Origin: Yamagishiella unicocca
Taxonomy: Eukaryota > Chlorophyta > Chlorophyceae > Chlamydomonadales > Volvocaceae
Assembly (NCBI GenBank): GCA_003116995.1
Contig: BDSL01000030.1
Location: 434,001 to 498,000 of the forward strand
Direction of reading: 5' to 3'
DNA: 64,000 bases
The translations under genes and the position numbers were made by a program. The notes beneath the pieces were generated by a model. It had not been told where the DNA came from and did not search any database. It saw only the letters and a list, made by a program, of their open reading frames with translations. Positions 1-9,853 of the stretch are shown one piece after another. Numbering within the stretch: the first letter of the stretch is position 1; every line of letters starts with the position of its first letter.

Positions 1-2075
1 ATGGGGCGGTAGGCGCCGGCCGCCGCCCGGTCCGCATCATGGCCCTTGTAAAGGACGGATATAACACCCTTCAGGAAACCCGTCGGGACGGCGCGCAGAT
101 GGCCGATAGCAGTGAAAAGGCGGGCCAGTGCCGGCACAAAGCAGCCACTGTAGGTCCGGAGGAGATCCACAGGGATTCCGTCCCAGCCTGGGGATGTGCC
201 AGGCTTGGCTTGCTGCAGGGCCCGCGCCACCTCCGCTGCTGAGACTGCGATGGAGCCCAACTCGGGGCGAAGATCGGGCGAGATCGGAGTAGAGTGGGCG
301 TCGACAGCTGCCAGAACCGCTTGCTGATCCGCCGAGTCCAGGCCTGACGGCAGGCAGCTGATGCGCTCCCAGAAAGAAGCGACGACATTGGGCAATTGGC
401 GCGGGTCGGTCACGAGGCGCCCAGCAGCGTCGCGCAGCGCGGTAATGTCCTGGGACGACCGCGGTGGGTGAATCATGGCGGTGAGTGCGGGGCACGGGCG
501 CTCCCCCTCGCGCACCCACGCCACGCGTACCCGGGCGGCCTCGCCCGCCGCCGCCACACGCAAGGCCAACGACAAGGCAGCCTGGGCGGCCACCACACCA
601 CCCACGGCCTCGGGCGCCGCCGACGGCGTCGCGGCCGCAAGGTGGGCCGCCCGCAAGGCGGCTCGGGCTGCCTCCACCTGCGCGCCCGAGGCCAGGCGCC
701 GAGAGCGAGCGGTGCGATTGAGAGTCGCCGCCACCGCCGCCAGCCGCCGTTTGAAGCCCGGCCACCACGCCAGCAGGGCAGCGTGCTCCCCCTCAGCCGG
801 CATGGCCGCGAACGCCGCGTCGAGCCAGGCCTGCAGCTGATCCTTGAGGTCGCGGTGGCCAGAGAAGGCCATGCGGGTGCGACGGAGGCCGGGGCCGCGC
901 GAGGCAGGAACCCGGGGCAGCAGCTGGATGCAGGGGACGCGGTGGTCGGAAGGCGAGCCCAGCTCAATGGCGGAGCCCGCCACGAAGGGGAGGAGGCAGC
1001 GGGACACATAGATGCGGTCGATGCGGGAACCACCGGGGGAGGGGGCGGAGTAGAGGTGGGTGTAATCCGTGCTGGTGGGGAAGCGCTCACGATGCACATC
1101 AGCCAACGACGGGCCCACTGTCGCGAGGACCCGAGCGGCAGGGCGGTCGCGAACCACTCGCGCCGACCCCGCACTGCTGTCCCACGGGCCAGCGACGAAG
1201 TTGAAGTCGCCGGCTAGGACATGCTGGCCCGGGGTGCTGGTCGCCAGCACAGGCGCCAGGTGCTGCTGGAGGAAAGCAGCGCGTGAAGCCGAGCTACTAG
1301 CGGGCAGATAAACATTGGTGAGGTGCAGGCGATGACCCAGCCAGGTGAAGGAGTAGGTGGCGAGGCGCCCCGCTGCGGAGGAGGACGCGGCCGGGACCGC
1401 CGGAGGCTGGTCAGCCGCGGCCAGGCCGGCCCCTTCCAGGGCCGCCGCGGCGGGGGGAGGCGCAGCGGCGTCCCCACCACGGGGCGCCGTGGCGGCCGAG
1501 GCTACCGCCGCCGCCGTGGCCGCCACGGCCGCGGCCGCGGCGGCCGCCGCCACCGAGGCCGCCACCCCCGAGGCCGCCGCCACGGACACGGCGGCGGCGG
1601 AGGGACCCGCGTCGGCGGCCGGCCCAGGGGACGGTGAGCGGGGCGGCGGTGACAGGGAACGAGAGGGGGGGGAGGAAGCAGCAACTGCAGGTTGATCACC
1701 CGCGAGACCAGGGAGCAGTGGTGAGGCCGCTGCCAACAGCCGGCCAGAAGCGATCAGGTCCGAGCGAACGAGAATCGCCACGCCAGCACAGGGGTCCGCC
1801 AGCGTAGCATTGCGGAACGACACCACACGCCAGGGAGCGACATGGAGGTGACCAGCGGCCGCATGGAGACGCCGCTCGAATAGCCCCCGATCTCCAAACG
1901 TAGACAAGTGCGTCTCCTGGAGACAGACGACATCGAGCCGGAGCTGCGCCCACAGCAGTAGAGCAGCATGCAGCTTGGGAGCAGCGGCGCCTGACCGCAC
2001 GCCCCCCAAGTTGTGTGAGCCCACACGGAGCGGCCGGCAGGGCCGCGGGGCGGAGCGCCCCCCACGGGCCGGCAT
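1..2075 (-). CDS. L1-type LINE ORF2: AP-endonuclease plus start of reverse transcriptase (runs off window edge)
   Basis: This is the replication polyprotein of a non-LTR retrotransposon. It nicks target DNA and primes reverse transcription there. One frame is open from an ATG at 2075 to the window start with no stop. The endonuclease motifs appear in order: SHNLGGV near 2015, CLQETHL near 1908-1930, AGDFNF at about 1200-1215, SRIDRIYVS near 1015, and a catalytic SDH near 950. The RT domain begins with KPGTSPGWDGIPVDLLR (about 150-205), then LKGVISVLYKG and YRPI at the edge; the YADD block lies outside. An Ala-rich insertion at about 1450-1640 sits between endonuclease blocks. The ATG lies five bases after the ORF1 stop, which suggests termination-reinitiation. 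The absence of breaks implies a young or still active copy. The family is L1-like by domain order; the exact clade is inferred. Confidence 0.92.
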   Translation of the reverse strand, partial: MPARGGRSAPRPCRPLRVGSHNLGGVRSGAAAPKLHAALLLWAQLRLDVVCLQETHLSTFGDRGLFERRLHAAAGHLHVAPWRVVSFRNATLADPCAGVAILVRSDLIASGRLLAAASPLLPGLAGDQPAVAASSPPSRSLSPPPRSPSPGPAADAGPSAAAVSVAAASGVAASVAAAAAAAAVAATAAAVASAATAPRGGDAAAPPPAAAALEGAGLAAADQPPAVPAASSSAAGRLATYSFTWLGHRLHLTNVYLPASSSASRAAFLQQHLAPVLATSTPGQHVLAGDFNFVAGPWDSSAGSARVVRDRPAARVLATVGPSLADVHRERFPTSTDYTHLYSAPSPGGSRIDRIYVSRCLLPFVAGSAIELGSPSDHRVPCIQLLPRVPASRGPGLRRTRMAFSGHRDLKDQLQAWLDAAFAAMPAEGEHAALLAWWPGFKRRLAAVAATLNRTARSRRLASGAQVEAARAALRAAHLAAATPSAAPEAVGGVVAAQAALSLALRVAAAGEAARVRVAWVREGERPCPALTAMIHPPRSSQDITALRDAAGRLVTDPRQLPNVVASFWERISCLPSGLDSADQQAVLAAVDAHSTPISPDLRPELGSIAVSAAEVARALQQAKPGTSPGWDGIPVDLLRTYSGCFVPALARLFTAIGHLRAVPTGFLKGVISVLYKGHDADRAAAGAYRP

Positions 2076-2080
2076 GGGCC

Positions 2081-3760
2081 TTACTGGGCGGGCGACGGTC
2101 CGCCGCCACCGCCCACGGGGGGCGGCGGCAACAGCAGCAGCGGAGAGGGTCCGTCGCCACCACCCACGGGCGGCGGCGGCAACAGCAGCAGCGGAGAGGG
2201 TCCGTCGCCACTGCCCACGGGCGGCGGCGGCAACAGCAGAAGTGGCGAGGGTAGGGCCGGCTTGCGCCGCACCGAGAGCGGCGAGCCCGAGCGGCCACGG
2301 CGGCCCAGCACTGAACTGACGTCCACCTCCATCCGGTCGCGGCGCGCGCGGCGCTCCAGGGCTGGGGCGGGCGGGCGCCCACGGGGGGGCGACACGCCGC
2401 GCTGGGGCGGCGAGCCACCACCGGGACGACGCGCCGCGGGGCTGCGGGAGCCCCGCGGGGCAGACGGGGTACGGCCCGAGCTGCGGGCGGCGGGGCCACA
2501 GGGACCCCCGCGAGGCGACGTAGCCCGCCCCAGGAGGCGCGCCACAGACCCGAGCGCGGCAGCCGCACCGCCGCTCAGTCCAGGGGGTGGAGCCGCCACG
2601 CGAGCAACGATGCGCGCGACCAGCGCGCGCACCACCACCTCCCGCTCAGCCGCCGCCACCGGCGCGGCGCGGGTGGCGGCACGAGCTGCCGCGCCCGCCG
2701 CCCGAGCAGCCCGCGCACCAGCCTGCGACACCACGGGGGCCACGGCGGCGCTGGGGGCGCCAGGGGCGCCAGCCACCGCGGCCAACACAGGCGGCGGCGG
2801 CACCCTGGCAGCAGCCACGACGGGCGCAACCCCCACCCTGACGGCAGGCACCGAGGGCGCACCCCGGGCCTCAGCGGTCGGGGTCGGAAGCACCCCACCA
2901 GCGGTCTCCGGCATGGACGCCGGCGCCCCCACGGCCGGCGGCGGTGGCGACCGTGGCGGCGGATCGCCCACCGGCACAGGGGGCGCCCACGCCGGCGCGG
3001 TGGGCAGCGGCGGGCGAAGGACGGGATACTCTGGCGGCAGGGACCGCGGGCGGTGGGCCAGGGACAGCTGACCATCCCAGACACGACCATCCATCAGCGG
3101 TACCGTGGCTGGCTGCACCGGCGGCAGGCTGTGCCGCCGTTGCACAAGCAGGCTGACACTGCCATCAGTGACGCCGAGCACCTCCAGGACCTGCGGGCCC
3201 AGCTGCGGGCCGTACACCAGCCGCAGGAATGCCAGCACCGCCTCGAAGTCTCCACAGCCAGCTACCGAGGGGGGAAGCCCCGCAACCACCGCCTCCGTGG
3301 CGGTGACGTCAACTGAACGCAAGCCAGCCACCAATGGGGGGTCACCCGGCTGTCCCAGCAGCTGGGTTGGCACACTGGCCAGGGCGACCGCGGAGGGGGG
3401 CAGACGACTCCCGAGCGCCGCCAGCGCCGACGCGGACAGCCAGACCTGGAGCTCGACGCCAAGCGGTGCGCCTGCCTCCGCAACCTTGCTTGGGATGACC
3501 GGTCCGAGCCCCACGTGGGCCGCGGACTGCAGGCCAGCCGGCAGCTTGGTCCGGAAGAAGTCGCGCAGCATTGGCGCCGCGGCTCGGACCGCCGCGAGCG
3601 CATGCGGCGCCCTGGTGCCAGCACCAAACTGAAAGGTATAGGCAGCGTTGAAGCCGCGGGCGCGAAGCACCGAATGCGCATCAAACACTGGCCGCGCCTC
3701 GGCCAGCGAAACGACGCGCCGCGGAGCGACCACTCGCGGCCCACGCGGAGCCACCGCCAT
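2081..3760 (-). CDS. LINE ORF1 (gag-like protein), 559 aa
   Basis: The first ORF of the same element lies directly upstream of the endonuclease/RT ORF. It presumably encodes the RNA-binding particle protein. The N-terminal ~230 residues look globular (starting MAVAPRGPRVVAPRRV, then FQFGAGTRAPHALAAVRAAAP). The middle is Pro/Ala-rich and low complexity. A basic Arg/Ser/Gly-rich stretch (residues ~410-500) could bind nucleic acid. The C-terminus has three copies of a 17-residue SPLLLLPPPPVG..-type repeat. I see no CCHC knuckle. ORF1 proteins of algal LINEs are poorly conserved, so the assignment rests on position, length and tight coupling to ORF2. The start is the first ATG of the open frame, 3760. 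Confidence 0.75.
   Translation of the reverse strand: MAVAPRGPRVVAPRRVVSLAEARPVFDAHSVLRARGFNAAYTFQFGAGTRAPHALAAVRAAAPMLRDFFRTKLPAGLQSAAHVGLGPVIPSKVAEAGAPLGVELQVWLSASALAALGSRLPPSAVALASVPTQLLGQPGDPPLVAGLRSVDVTATEAVVAGLPPSVAGCGDFEAVLAFLRLVYGPQLGPQVLEVLGVTDGSVSLLVQRRHSLPPVQPATVPLMDGRVWDGQLSLAHRPRSLPPEYPVLRPPLPTAPAWAPPVPVGDPPPRSPPPPAVGAPASMPETAGGVLPTPTAEARGAPSVPAVRVGVAPVVAAARVPPPPVLAAVAGAPGAPSAAVAPVVSQAGARAARAAGAAARAATRAAPVAAAEREVVVRALVARIVARVAAPPPGLSGGAAAALGSVARLLGRATSPRGGPCGPAARSSGRTPSAPRGSRSPAARRPGGGSPPQRGVSPPRGRPPAPALERRARRDRMEVDVSSVLGRRGRSGSPLSVRRKPALPSPLLLLPPPPVGSGDGPSPLLLLPPPPVGGGDGPSPLLLLPPPPVGGGGGPSPAQ
2098..2250 (-). repeat. Three 51-bp tandem repeats inside LINE ORF1
   Basis: Units at 2098-2148, 2149-2199 and 2200-2250 differ by only a few bases. 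They encode the 17-residue LLLLPPPPVG repeat at the ORF1 C-terminus. The unit length is a multiple of three, so copy-number change would not break the frame. Confidence 0.9.
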
Positions 3761-3939
3761 AGCCCAGAGCTAGGGATAGAAGGAGAGCAACGATAGGAAA
3801 GACCGAGATGCAGAGAAGCGCATCGAGTCAGGCGAGCTGGGCCAAAACATGCCGAACCACCAACATCGAAGAGTTTGGTTGTCAAAACGTAAGGTAAGTT
3901 CAACTGTACAGCTGTCACGTTATTTCACCACCTCCACCC

Positions 3940-4440
3940 CTACCCCCTGAGAGCTGTCACGACACTGGATGGTGAGGAATGACAGATGTCAGGGAAATGG
4001 GTGTCGTGACAGCTGTCAGGGGCCAGGGGTGGAGGTTCAAATATGACATGACGCAATTTTATGGTGAATGTTTTTGAATGTAGGGCATGTGCATAGAACA
4101 TATCGGCGCAAGTTGGAATTGAACGCGTGCGGATGTAAGCACCGGACCTTTGGTGGGGTGGGAGATGTGGAAGGGGTATGTAAGGAGTTTGTTTGTAGGT
4201 AATGAGCGGAAGTATGAAGGAAGAGGATGGAAGCGTTTGCCATAACGCACAAAGGCATGGTAGCCAGCAGCCAGCGTGGGGCGTCATGAATTACATGGAA
4301 GGCCGTACAGGGTCAGACTATAAGCGGGAGTCCCCATCACTTTCCTTCTACAGGTGTCATGGATTGGGTGCCGTGACAGCTGTCAGGAGGCGGATGACAG
4401 GTGACAGCTGTCAGCTGGCACGAGGAAAACGGGGCTTGGT
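3940..4440. repeat. Cluster of TGACAGCTGTCA palindromes
   Basis: The palindrome core GTGACAGCTGTCA, or its half GAGCTGTCACGACAC, recurs at about 3950-3965, 4005-4020, 4373-4386 and 4401-4415. The first pair is an inverted repeat (AGCTGTCACGACAC .. GTGTCGTGACAGCT) around a ~45-bp loop. This resembles the ends of a small non-autonomous element or a fold-back repeat. There is no coding potential. Confidence 0.6.
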
Positions 4441-6490
4441 CGGAAAGGGAAGGGCGCGCGGCTTGGTCAGGTATGGTCGGAAAAGAACGCGACAGTGAGA
4501 TTCGACACCGGGCCGGTTTGAAGGCTTTATGATAGTGTTATTTAGTTGTTGCAAGGACGGCTGTTGGGATATGAAATGGGGCTGTTTTGAGCTTACGAGC
4601 TGAGTGGCAATTGTCCGTGGTTTCTGTTGGCGTTGTCCTGTGTGCGGTTATGCTGGTCGTAGATCTGTGTCGTACGCTTGGTTCGAGTATAAGGAGTTGA
4701 GCCAAAGGTATGTTCCTTAGTCTCGTTTTGCTCTTCGGTTTGCTTCGGCATCATCCGTTGAGCAACTAGTAGGCCCCTTTCGTTAGGTTGCGGACCGGCC
4801 TAGCGGAAGAGAAATGTAAGGTCTATCATCGCCATGTATCCATTGCACAGCCGAGAACCTTCCATTATCAGATAGTTGCACACACATATCGTGCACACCG
4901 GCGTTCGCGGCAGCTGAACTGCGTAGCTTCTACCTGGCAGCTCGCCGATCCTACCTTCGTGGCGCCTCCATCCCGCAAGCCGACATCATTACTTCGCATC
5001 GTTAAATAGTGAACTGTGCAACCGTACACAACGGCCCAAGGCTCAACACGCTCCCCCAAGTCCCAGCAAAACGAGAGTCACCTGGGCGGATCGTCTAAGC
5101 AGCCATGAAGCTGCGAAACGAAGGATGCAAAACGAAGATTGCAAACCGGGGAACGAGATTTTCCGCGTGCGTAGCGCAGACAGTGTGGTGTGCATGGGGT
5201 GGAGGGCGCTGCGACGCCTTTGATGCATGGGGTGGAGGGCGCTGCTACGCCTTGATCCAGAGCAGTACCTGCGGCTGGGAACGGGAGCCGTGCTGACGTC
5301 GGCTGCCGGCTGTAGCACGTGATGCAAGACGTTGTCATACATGACGGGATGCGCGGTGTCAAGCCAATGCTTTGGCCCGGTCCACCATGTTGCACCTCTA
5401 TTATCTCGCACTTTCGCGCTTCGCAGCTCCTCTCGTCCCCGTCCTATCGTGCCGTGTTGATCGGCACCCCTGAAAACACCCGCGCCGTATTGATCCCCGT
5501 CCCTCCATCTGTATCCCCATGGAGGGGCGGGGCGGGTGGAGCGTGTACTCGGCTTCCTATTACACGGGCTTTCCTCACATATCCCCATGCCCCCGTCCCA
5601 CTCGTCCCACATGCCAGGCGGTGGACACGTGAAGCCGCACCAGTGCCAGGCCCCACTCCCGACGGACACTGCCAGAGAGCCATGTGATCCCAAGTGCTGG
5701 CGCACAGCGGTGGCTGCACCGGGGCCTGCTGGGCTCGCAGGCGCTGTGGCCCGTGGAGGCGCCGCCGGAGAGGTGGCGGAGTTGGTGGTGGCGATGGGGA
5801 CTGTGGCAGCACCGGCAGCAGACGACACGCCGGCGCAACGGCAGGTGTTGTAGGCTGAAGTCCAACTGCTGGGGGCAGTCAGAACTACCGTTTAGGGAAA
5901 CAGGTACCGTTTAGAGAAACAGCAAGTGCTTAGGAACACTGACAGTGCTGTAGCGGTACGACAGCGGGCTCAGTGGGTAACGGCAGACCGCCATTAGGCC
6001 CAGTTCTCCAAACGATACCGAAACAGTCAGCCCGCCGCGCCGGGACAGATTCCAAACTGTGACAGATTCGTAGTTCCAGTCTGTAACGGCAGAGTTACGG
6101 CCTTCACGGACGTACGCCAGTAGTGTACGTCGAACAGGCAGAATTGGCGGGAAACCGACCATTCGCGGTCACGCTCAGTCCAGAGCATGATACAACAGCT
6201 GGAGAAGGGGCTAGTAGCAGGAGGCTCCGGCCAGCAGTCTGTGGCTCCCGGCCGTTCTGAAACACAGCCGGAAAATCCGATGGAGGTTGATGATGGCGCC
6301 GCAGCCACTGGGACAACGGAGCCGATGGACGGGGCGGGGCCTGCCCGTGCTACTCACGGCGGGGGCTGTGGCGGGTCCAGCGGCGGCGGCAGTCGTGAGT
6401 GGACTGCACTCAAGCTGTCCCTTACGCGGCCACATGTCTAACATTTACCGTGATGGGGTTGGTGATGTCTTGCAGAACCGCCAACGGCCG
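4441..6490. other. Gene-poor stretch, short repeats only
   Basis: I see no supportable gene. The base composition is lower in GC than the rest. A 33-34-bp unit (GATGCATGGGGTGGAGGGCG core) is duplicated at about 5190-5255. The motif ACCGTTTAG(G/A)GAAACAG occurs twice at about 5888-5925. Open frames here are short and low in quality. Confidence 0.5.
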
Positions 6491-6494
6491 AGTT

Positions 6495-6620
6495 GTCCAA
6501 CACCACCTGGCCTTGTGGTTGTGATGAGTACCCTGGTGCGTTGCCAGGTGGGCCCTCCCCTCAGCCGCATCAATTATGGAGCTGCCCGGTGACTCAAGCC
6601 GTTGTAAACTTGCTGGCTGG
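6495..6620 (+). pseudogene. L1 C-terminal zinc-knuckle fragment
   Basis: A plus-strand frame reads PCGCDEYPG..HQLWSCPVTQAVVNLL. This matches residue for residue the pattern PCGCGVPAG..HHFWFCPVAQAVIAQL in the longer L1 remnant at 20.0-20.8 kb. The spacing C-x-C ... H-x4-C is the C-terminal knuckle of L1-type RTs. Nothing upstream or downstream continues it, so this is a short relic. It abuts the gypsy fragment, which runs on the opposite strand from about 6600. Confidence 0.55.
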
Positions 6621-8080
6621 GCGGGCGCCCAAACTGCGCCTGGTCGAGCTGGAGGTTGCGGCCAAAAGCCACCAGATTGTTCTCCGCTCTCTCGACGAGG
6701 TAGCCTGGAAGCTCGCAGGTCGCAGCTCGTAGGGCAACACGGTGGTCTCGTACCAGCTGCAGCATAGTCCGCTGCAGCTCCGCCGTGTTCTGTTGCGCCA
6801 CCGTCATCGTGCTATCGGTTGGCCGCTCAAGGCTGTCGGTCAGCCTCCCATTGCCGCCCGCCAGCAGCTCCTCGGGCTTACGAGCACTCTGGAAGCCGTG
6901 GCCAGCACGGCGGCCAACTGATCTAGATGTTGCTGTGACAGCAACGTCCCGGCGGTCTTTAGGTTGATCAGGTCGTTCAGACAGCCGCTCAATCCGGTGA
7001 TGAGCGCCCTCGGCGTGTAGGGGACCAGCTTCGGTGCTGGTGGCTTCGGGTCTGAATCTTCGTCAAGGCGAGCTCCGGTACCGTCCCAGGAGCTCTCCTC
7101 AGGGCTGCGGCTGAGGGCATCCGCATTGCGGTGCAGAGCCCCAGGCCGGTGAGCCACGTCGAAATCGCACTCTTGCATCAGCAGGGCCCAGCACGCGCAC
7201 TGGCCAGTGAGCGTACGATTTTCCATCAATCACAGCAGCGGCGCGTGGTCGGTAACGAGTGTGAAACGCATGCCATGCAAGTACGGCAGCAGGGTCTTCA
7301 TCGCCCAGCAGCACACCGCCAGCATCTCCCCTTGTACGAAATGCAGTTGCGCTCGTGCACGTTGAGCGACCGAGAAACGCAGATACACATGTACTCGTTG
7401 CCCTCATCATCCAGCTGACCCAGTATGGCACTGATGCCAACCGATGAGAAATCCGTATGAAGTTTGTGTAACGGTTACAGTGGGTTCCAGACCAAGAGGT
7501 AGAACCAAACAAAGGCAAATCACCAGCAGAACACCTAATCGACAGGACGTAGGCACGCAGAGCAGCAGCCAGTACACCAGGGTTTTCTCTGCTTTCCTTG
7601 TCTTTTTCAGTGTCGGGCGATGCGCCCGATGGCTCTACCTTTTAAGGTCTGGAGCCCACTGTAACGATTACAACAACCAGGGGGAAGTTGCACTAGAGGC
7701 TCCCCTATCAGGAACCGACCACCAACCAACCTAACCGCCCAGCAACCGACGAACCAATGAAGCGCCGCAACGATGCAAGCATTATGGGTCGATAGGGATG
7801 CAGCCTTCGCAGCAGCAAATCATCACGATGGAACTCCTTCTTGAGCGTCTCCAACACAGCAGCCTGGTGCTCTGGCTGCCACGTATCAGGCCCCCATACG
7901 ACGGTTTTGCAAGTGAACGCCATTAGAGGCGACGTCAGGTCACTCTACCGTGGTACGTAGGTAGCACCGATAGTAGTTCATCAGCCCTAGAAGGCTCAAC
8001 AGCTTGGTGTTGTTCGAAGGTGGTTGTATAGCTTGGATGGCGGCAATCTTGGCTTGCATCAGCAGAAGCCCGCCGACGCT
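6600..8080 (-). pseudogene. Ty3/gypsy pol fragment (RT end, RNase H, linker), broken
   Basis: Read on the minus strand, the pieces appear in the order of a gypsy polyprotein. The RT thumb (LLSLLGLMNYYRCYL, about 7960-8065) is followed by the RT/RNase H junction (TWQPEHQAAVLETLKK, about 7840-7880). RNase H follows: SVGISAILGQLDDEGNEY near 7390-7445, TLVTDHAPLL near 7235-7265, then DFDVAHRPGALHRNADALSR near 7110-7170. The linker before integrase runs to about 6600. The frame is broken by several stops and shifts: a stop after the thumb, a frameshift in RNase H, and a stop in place of the usual Trp after TDHAPLL. About 320 bp of unrelated repeat (7464-7785) splits RNase H. No LTR or integrase was found. 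Confidence 0.85.
7464..7785. mobile_element. Repeat insertion splitting the gypsy RNase H
   Basis: The gypsy frame stops at about 7785 and resumes at about 7460 (LHTDFSSVGI). The insert carries two opposed copies of the TGTAACGGTTACAGTGGG module (7467-7507 and, inverted, 7604-7672). It also has a ~110-bp tract (about 7673-7785) that is the reverse complement of about 20930-21030. The outer ends of the two modules make terminal inverted repeats of roughly 40 bp. A clear target-site duplication is not visible. Confidence 0.65.
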
Positions 8081-8108
8081 GACCAGACCAGAAGGTAGAA
8101 CCATTGGG
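8078..8108 (+). repeat. Degenerate copy of the GGTTCCAGACCAAGAGGTAGAACC module
   Basis: The run GACCAGAAGGTAGAACCATT is a diverged copy of the module described at 9193. It lies exactly where recognisable gypsy sequence ends. Confidence 0.45.
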
Positions 8109-8109
8109 C

Positions 8110-9190
8110 GTATGTGGGTGTGGGTGTGTGGAGCATTGCCTGCCGGGAGTGGATCGTATCGAGGGCCGCACTACGGGGTTGGCGTCATGCCTCTCCCACG
8201 TGGCATCCCACCTGGCTGCCTGCCATACAGCTTGGGCTCATGTGCGGCGCGTGGCGCAGTGCATGCGCCGGCGGCGGAGACAGCTGCCGTTGTGGGGGGC
8301 GGAACGGCTGGAAGCGACATGCATCGGCGAATCCTTAACCGTCTGGGGCTGGGGGGCGCCATGACGAGGGTTATGACGGGGGGGGGAGGTTATGTCGGAT
8401 GTCATGAAGACACGTGTTTCGTGCGTCTCACTGCTACAGCTGCCCAACATATTGTGAAAATCATCGCAGATACCTTGTGCGTTTTGACTGCATTTTGTGT
8501 AATTAGCAACCGTTTTCCGGTCTAACGCATTGAAATACAAAACCTGTTGCAAGCCTCGAAGCGGTGGGATGCACGGTCCCGGACCCCAACATGCTGTGCT
8601 CGTCCTGATGCAGCGGCTAACGTGCCACGCCCCAGCGCCGGCACGTACGGTTCACCGGCACTGGTTCCGGAGCCAGGACATCTGCGTTCCCGCTTGTATG
8701 CTGTTGCCGTAACTGCAGCGCCTCTGTTGCTGTTAGGATTGATTGCGTCATGGATTCGGTTTCCACTCGTTCCGACAGCGATGGGGACACGTGTGAATCT
8801 CGCGATTCAGGTCGGGCGCAGGGCCCTTCTGACCAAACCCGTTGGTGCCGCAGAGTAGCGGAACCACGCCTCATTCCTCGGCGTGGTTCTTCTGCTTGGT
8901 TGTTTTGATTGTGCTCACACAATGTAACACACCGCGCTCGAAGAACGCCCGCGGCTCCTTGCTGCGTGAATAGGTCACGAGGTCGACGCAGCCGCAGTCA
9001 GAGCCGCCTTTACGTTTGGAACTTGAGACCCTGCAGCTTGGTAACCTGCAGCCCGCCTGCCAGCAGCGCCAGTCCGCGGGGCTGTGGTGCCGCGCGCCCG
9101 CACCACCCAGCAACAGGTCGAGAAGTGTTACACCTGGTGTCGGCGACAGGTGAAGCCTGCTGTATGTGGGGCATGACAAACCTCCTGCTT
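8110..9190. other. No gene recognised
   Basis: Only short low-information frames are present. This may be old repeat sequence, because it lies between transposon relics on both sides. Confidence 0.4.
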
Positions 9191-9192
9191 GT

Positions 9193-9264
9193 TGTAACGG
9201 TTACAGCGGGTTCCAGACCAAGAGGTAGAACCATCGGGCACATCGCCTGACACTGGGAAAGACC
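9193..9264 (+). repeat. Dispersed ~70-bp terminal module
   Basis: Starts TGTAACGGTTACAGCGGG and ends near GCCTGACACTGGGAAAGAC. Similar copies lie at 7467, 7604 (inverted), 8078 (partial), 9797 (partial) and 21122-21190 (inverted). The presence of both orientations close together fits terminal inverted repeats of a non-autonomous element. Confidence 0.7.
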
Positions 9265-9499
9265 CTGCTCCTGCTGTTATGCCCACTGACGTCCAGCCCG
9301 TTCCCACGCACATGCCTTCATGCTGGGATATACCTGCTGTCACTCGAGGTCTGTTCGCCATGTTTTTTAGAGCCTGATCGCACCAACTGACGCATTGGGC
9401 TTGGCAACCATACTACTTCACCCAACCTGTGACCTAGGCAGAAACCCGAGTGCGGCACATGACTGTATTCGACCTGGGGGGCTGGACTTGTAATACAGC

Positions 9500-9853
9500 A
9501 GAGAATGTCTGAACACCTTAGTAGTGGACTTTGGGTCCCGTTTGCGGGGTTTCGTGGCACTATGAAGTTGCCCCGAACAAGGGCTGGGGAGGGGATGGTA
9601 CCCAACACCCTCTCTTGCGGGTTGTTCAGGGCCATGTTGACCGGGCGCCCAGTTGTGAGGGCTCGGAGAAGGCCCCGTCCGGCCGGTGCTCCTGCGGGAA
9701 TTCTCTTTTTGCTCCTCCTTAGCTCGGGCTGGGTGCTGGCCTGTTGTGACGGAATCTTGTTGGGTCTCAGGTGGGAGCTTCTGCATGATTTCCTGTCTAA
9801 CGGTTAAAGTGGGTTCCAGGCCAAGAGGTAGAACCATCGGGCACATCGCCATG
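9500..9853 (+). pseudogene. Decayed L1 C-terminal fragment followed by a terminal-module copy
   Basis: One plus frame reads APNKGWGGDGTQHPLLRVV. It lines up with LPQKGWDAVGPRHPFLRVV at the end of the L1 remnant at 20.7 kb. The rest is degenerate. From about 9797 a copy of the TAACGGTTAAAGTGGGTTCC module follows. Confidence 0.5.

Larger units (their letters stand above)
1..3800 (-). mobile_element. L1-type non-LTR retrotransposon, 5' portion
   Basis: The element comprises a short 5' UTR (about 3760-3800 or a little more), ORF1 and the first part of ORF2. Its 3' end, with the RT core and C-terminal knuckle, lies beyond the window start. No target-site duplication can be defined because only one end is present. 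Confidence 0.88.

Noticed and set aside
37..768. A 243-residue minus-strand frame at the window start
   Set aside because: It is a shifted frame of the LINE ORF2; only the other frame carries endonuclease and RT motifs.
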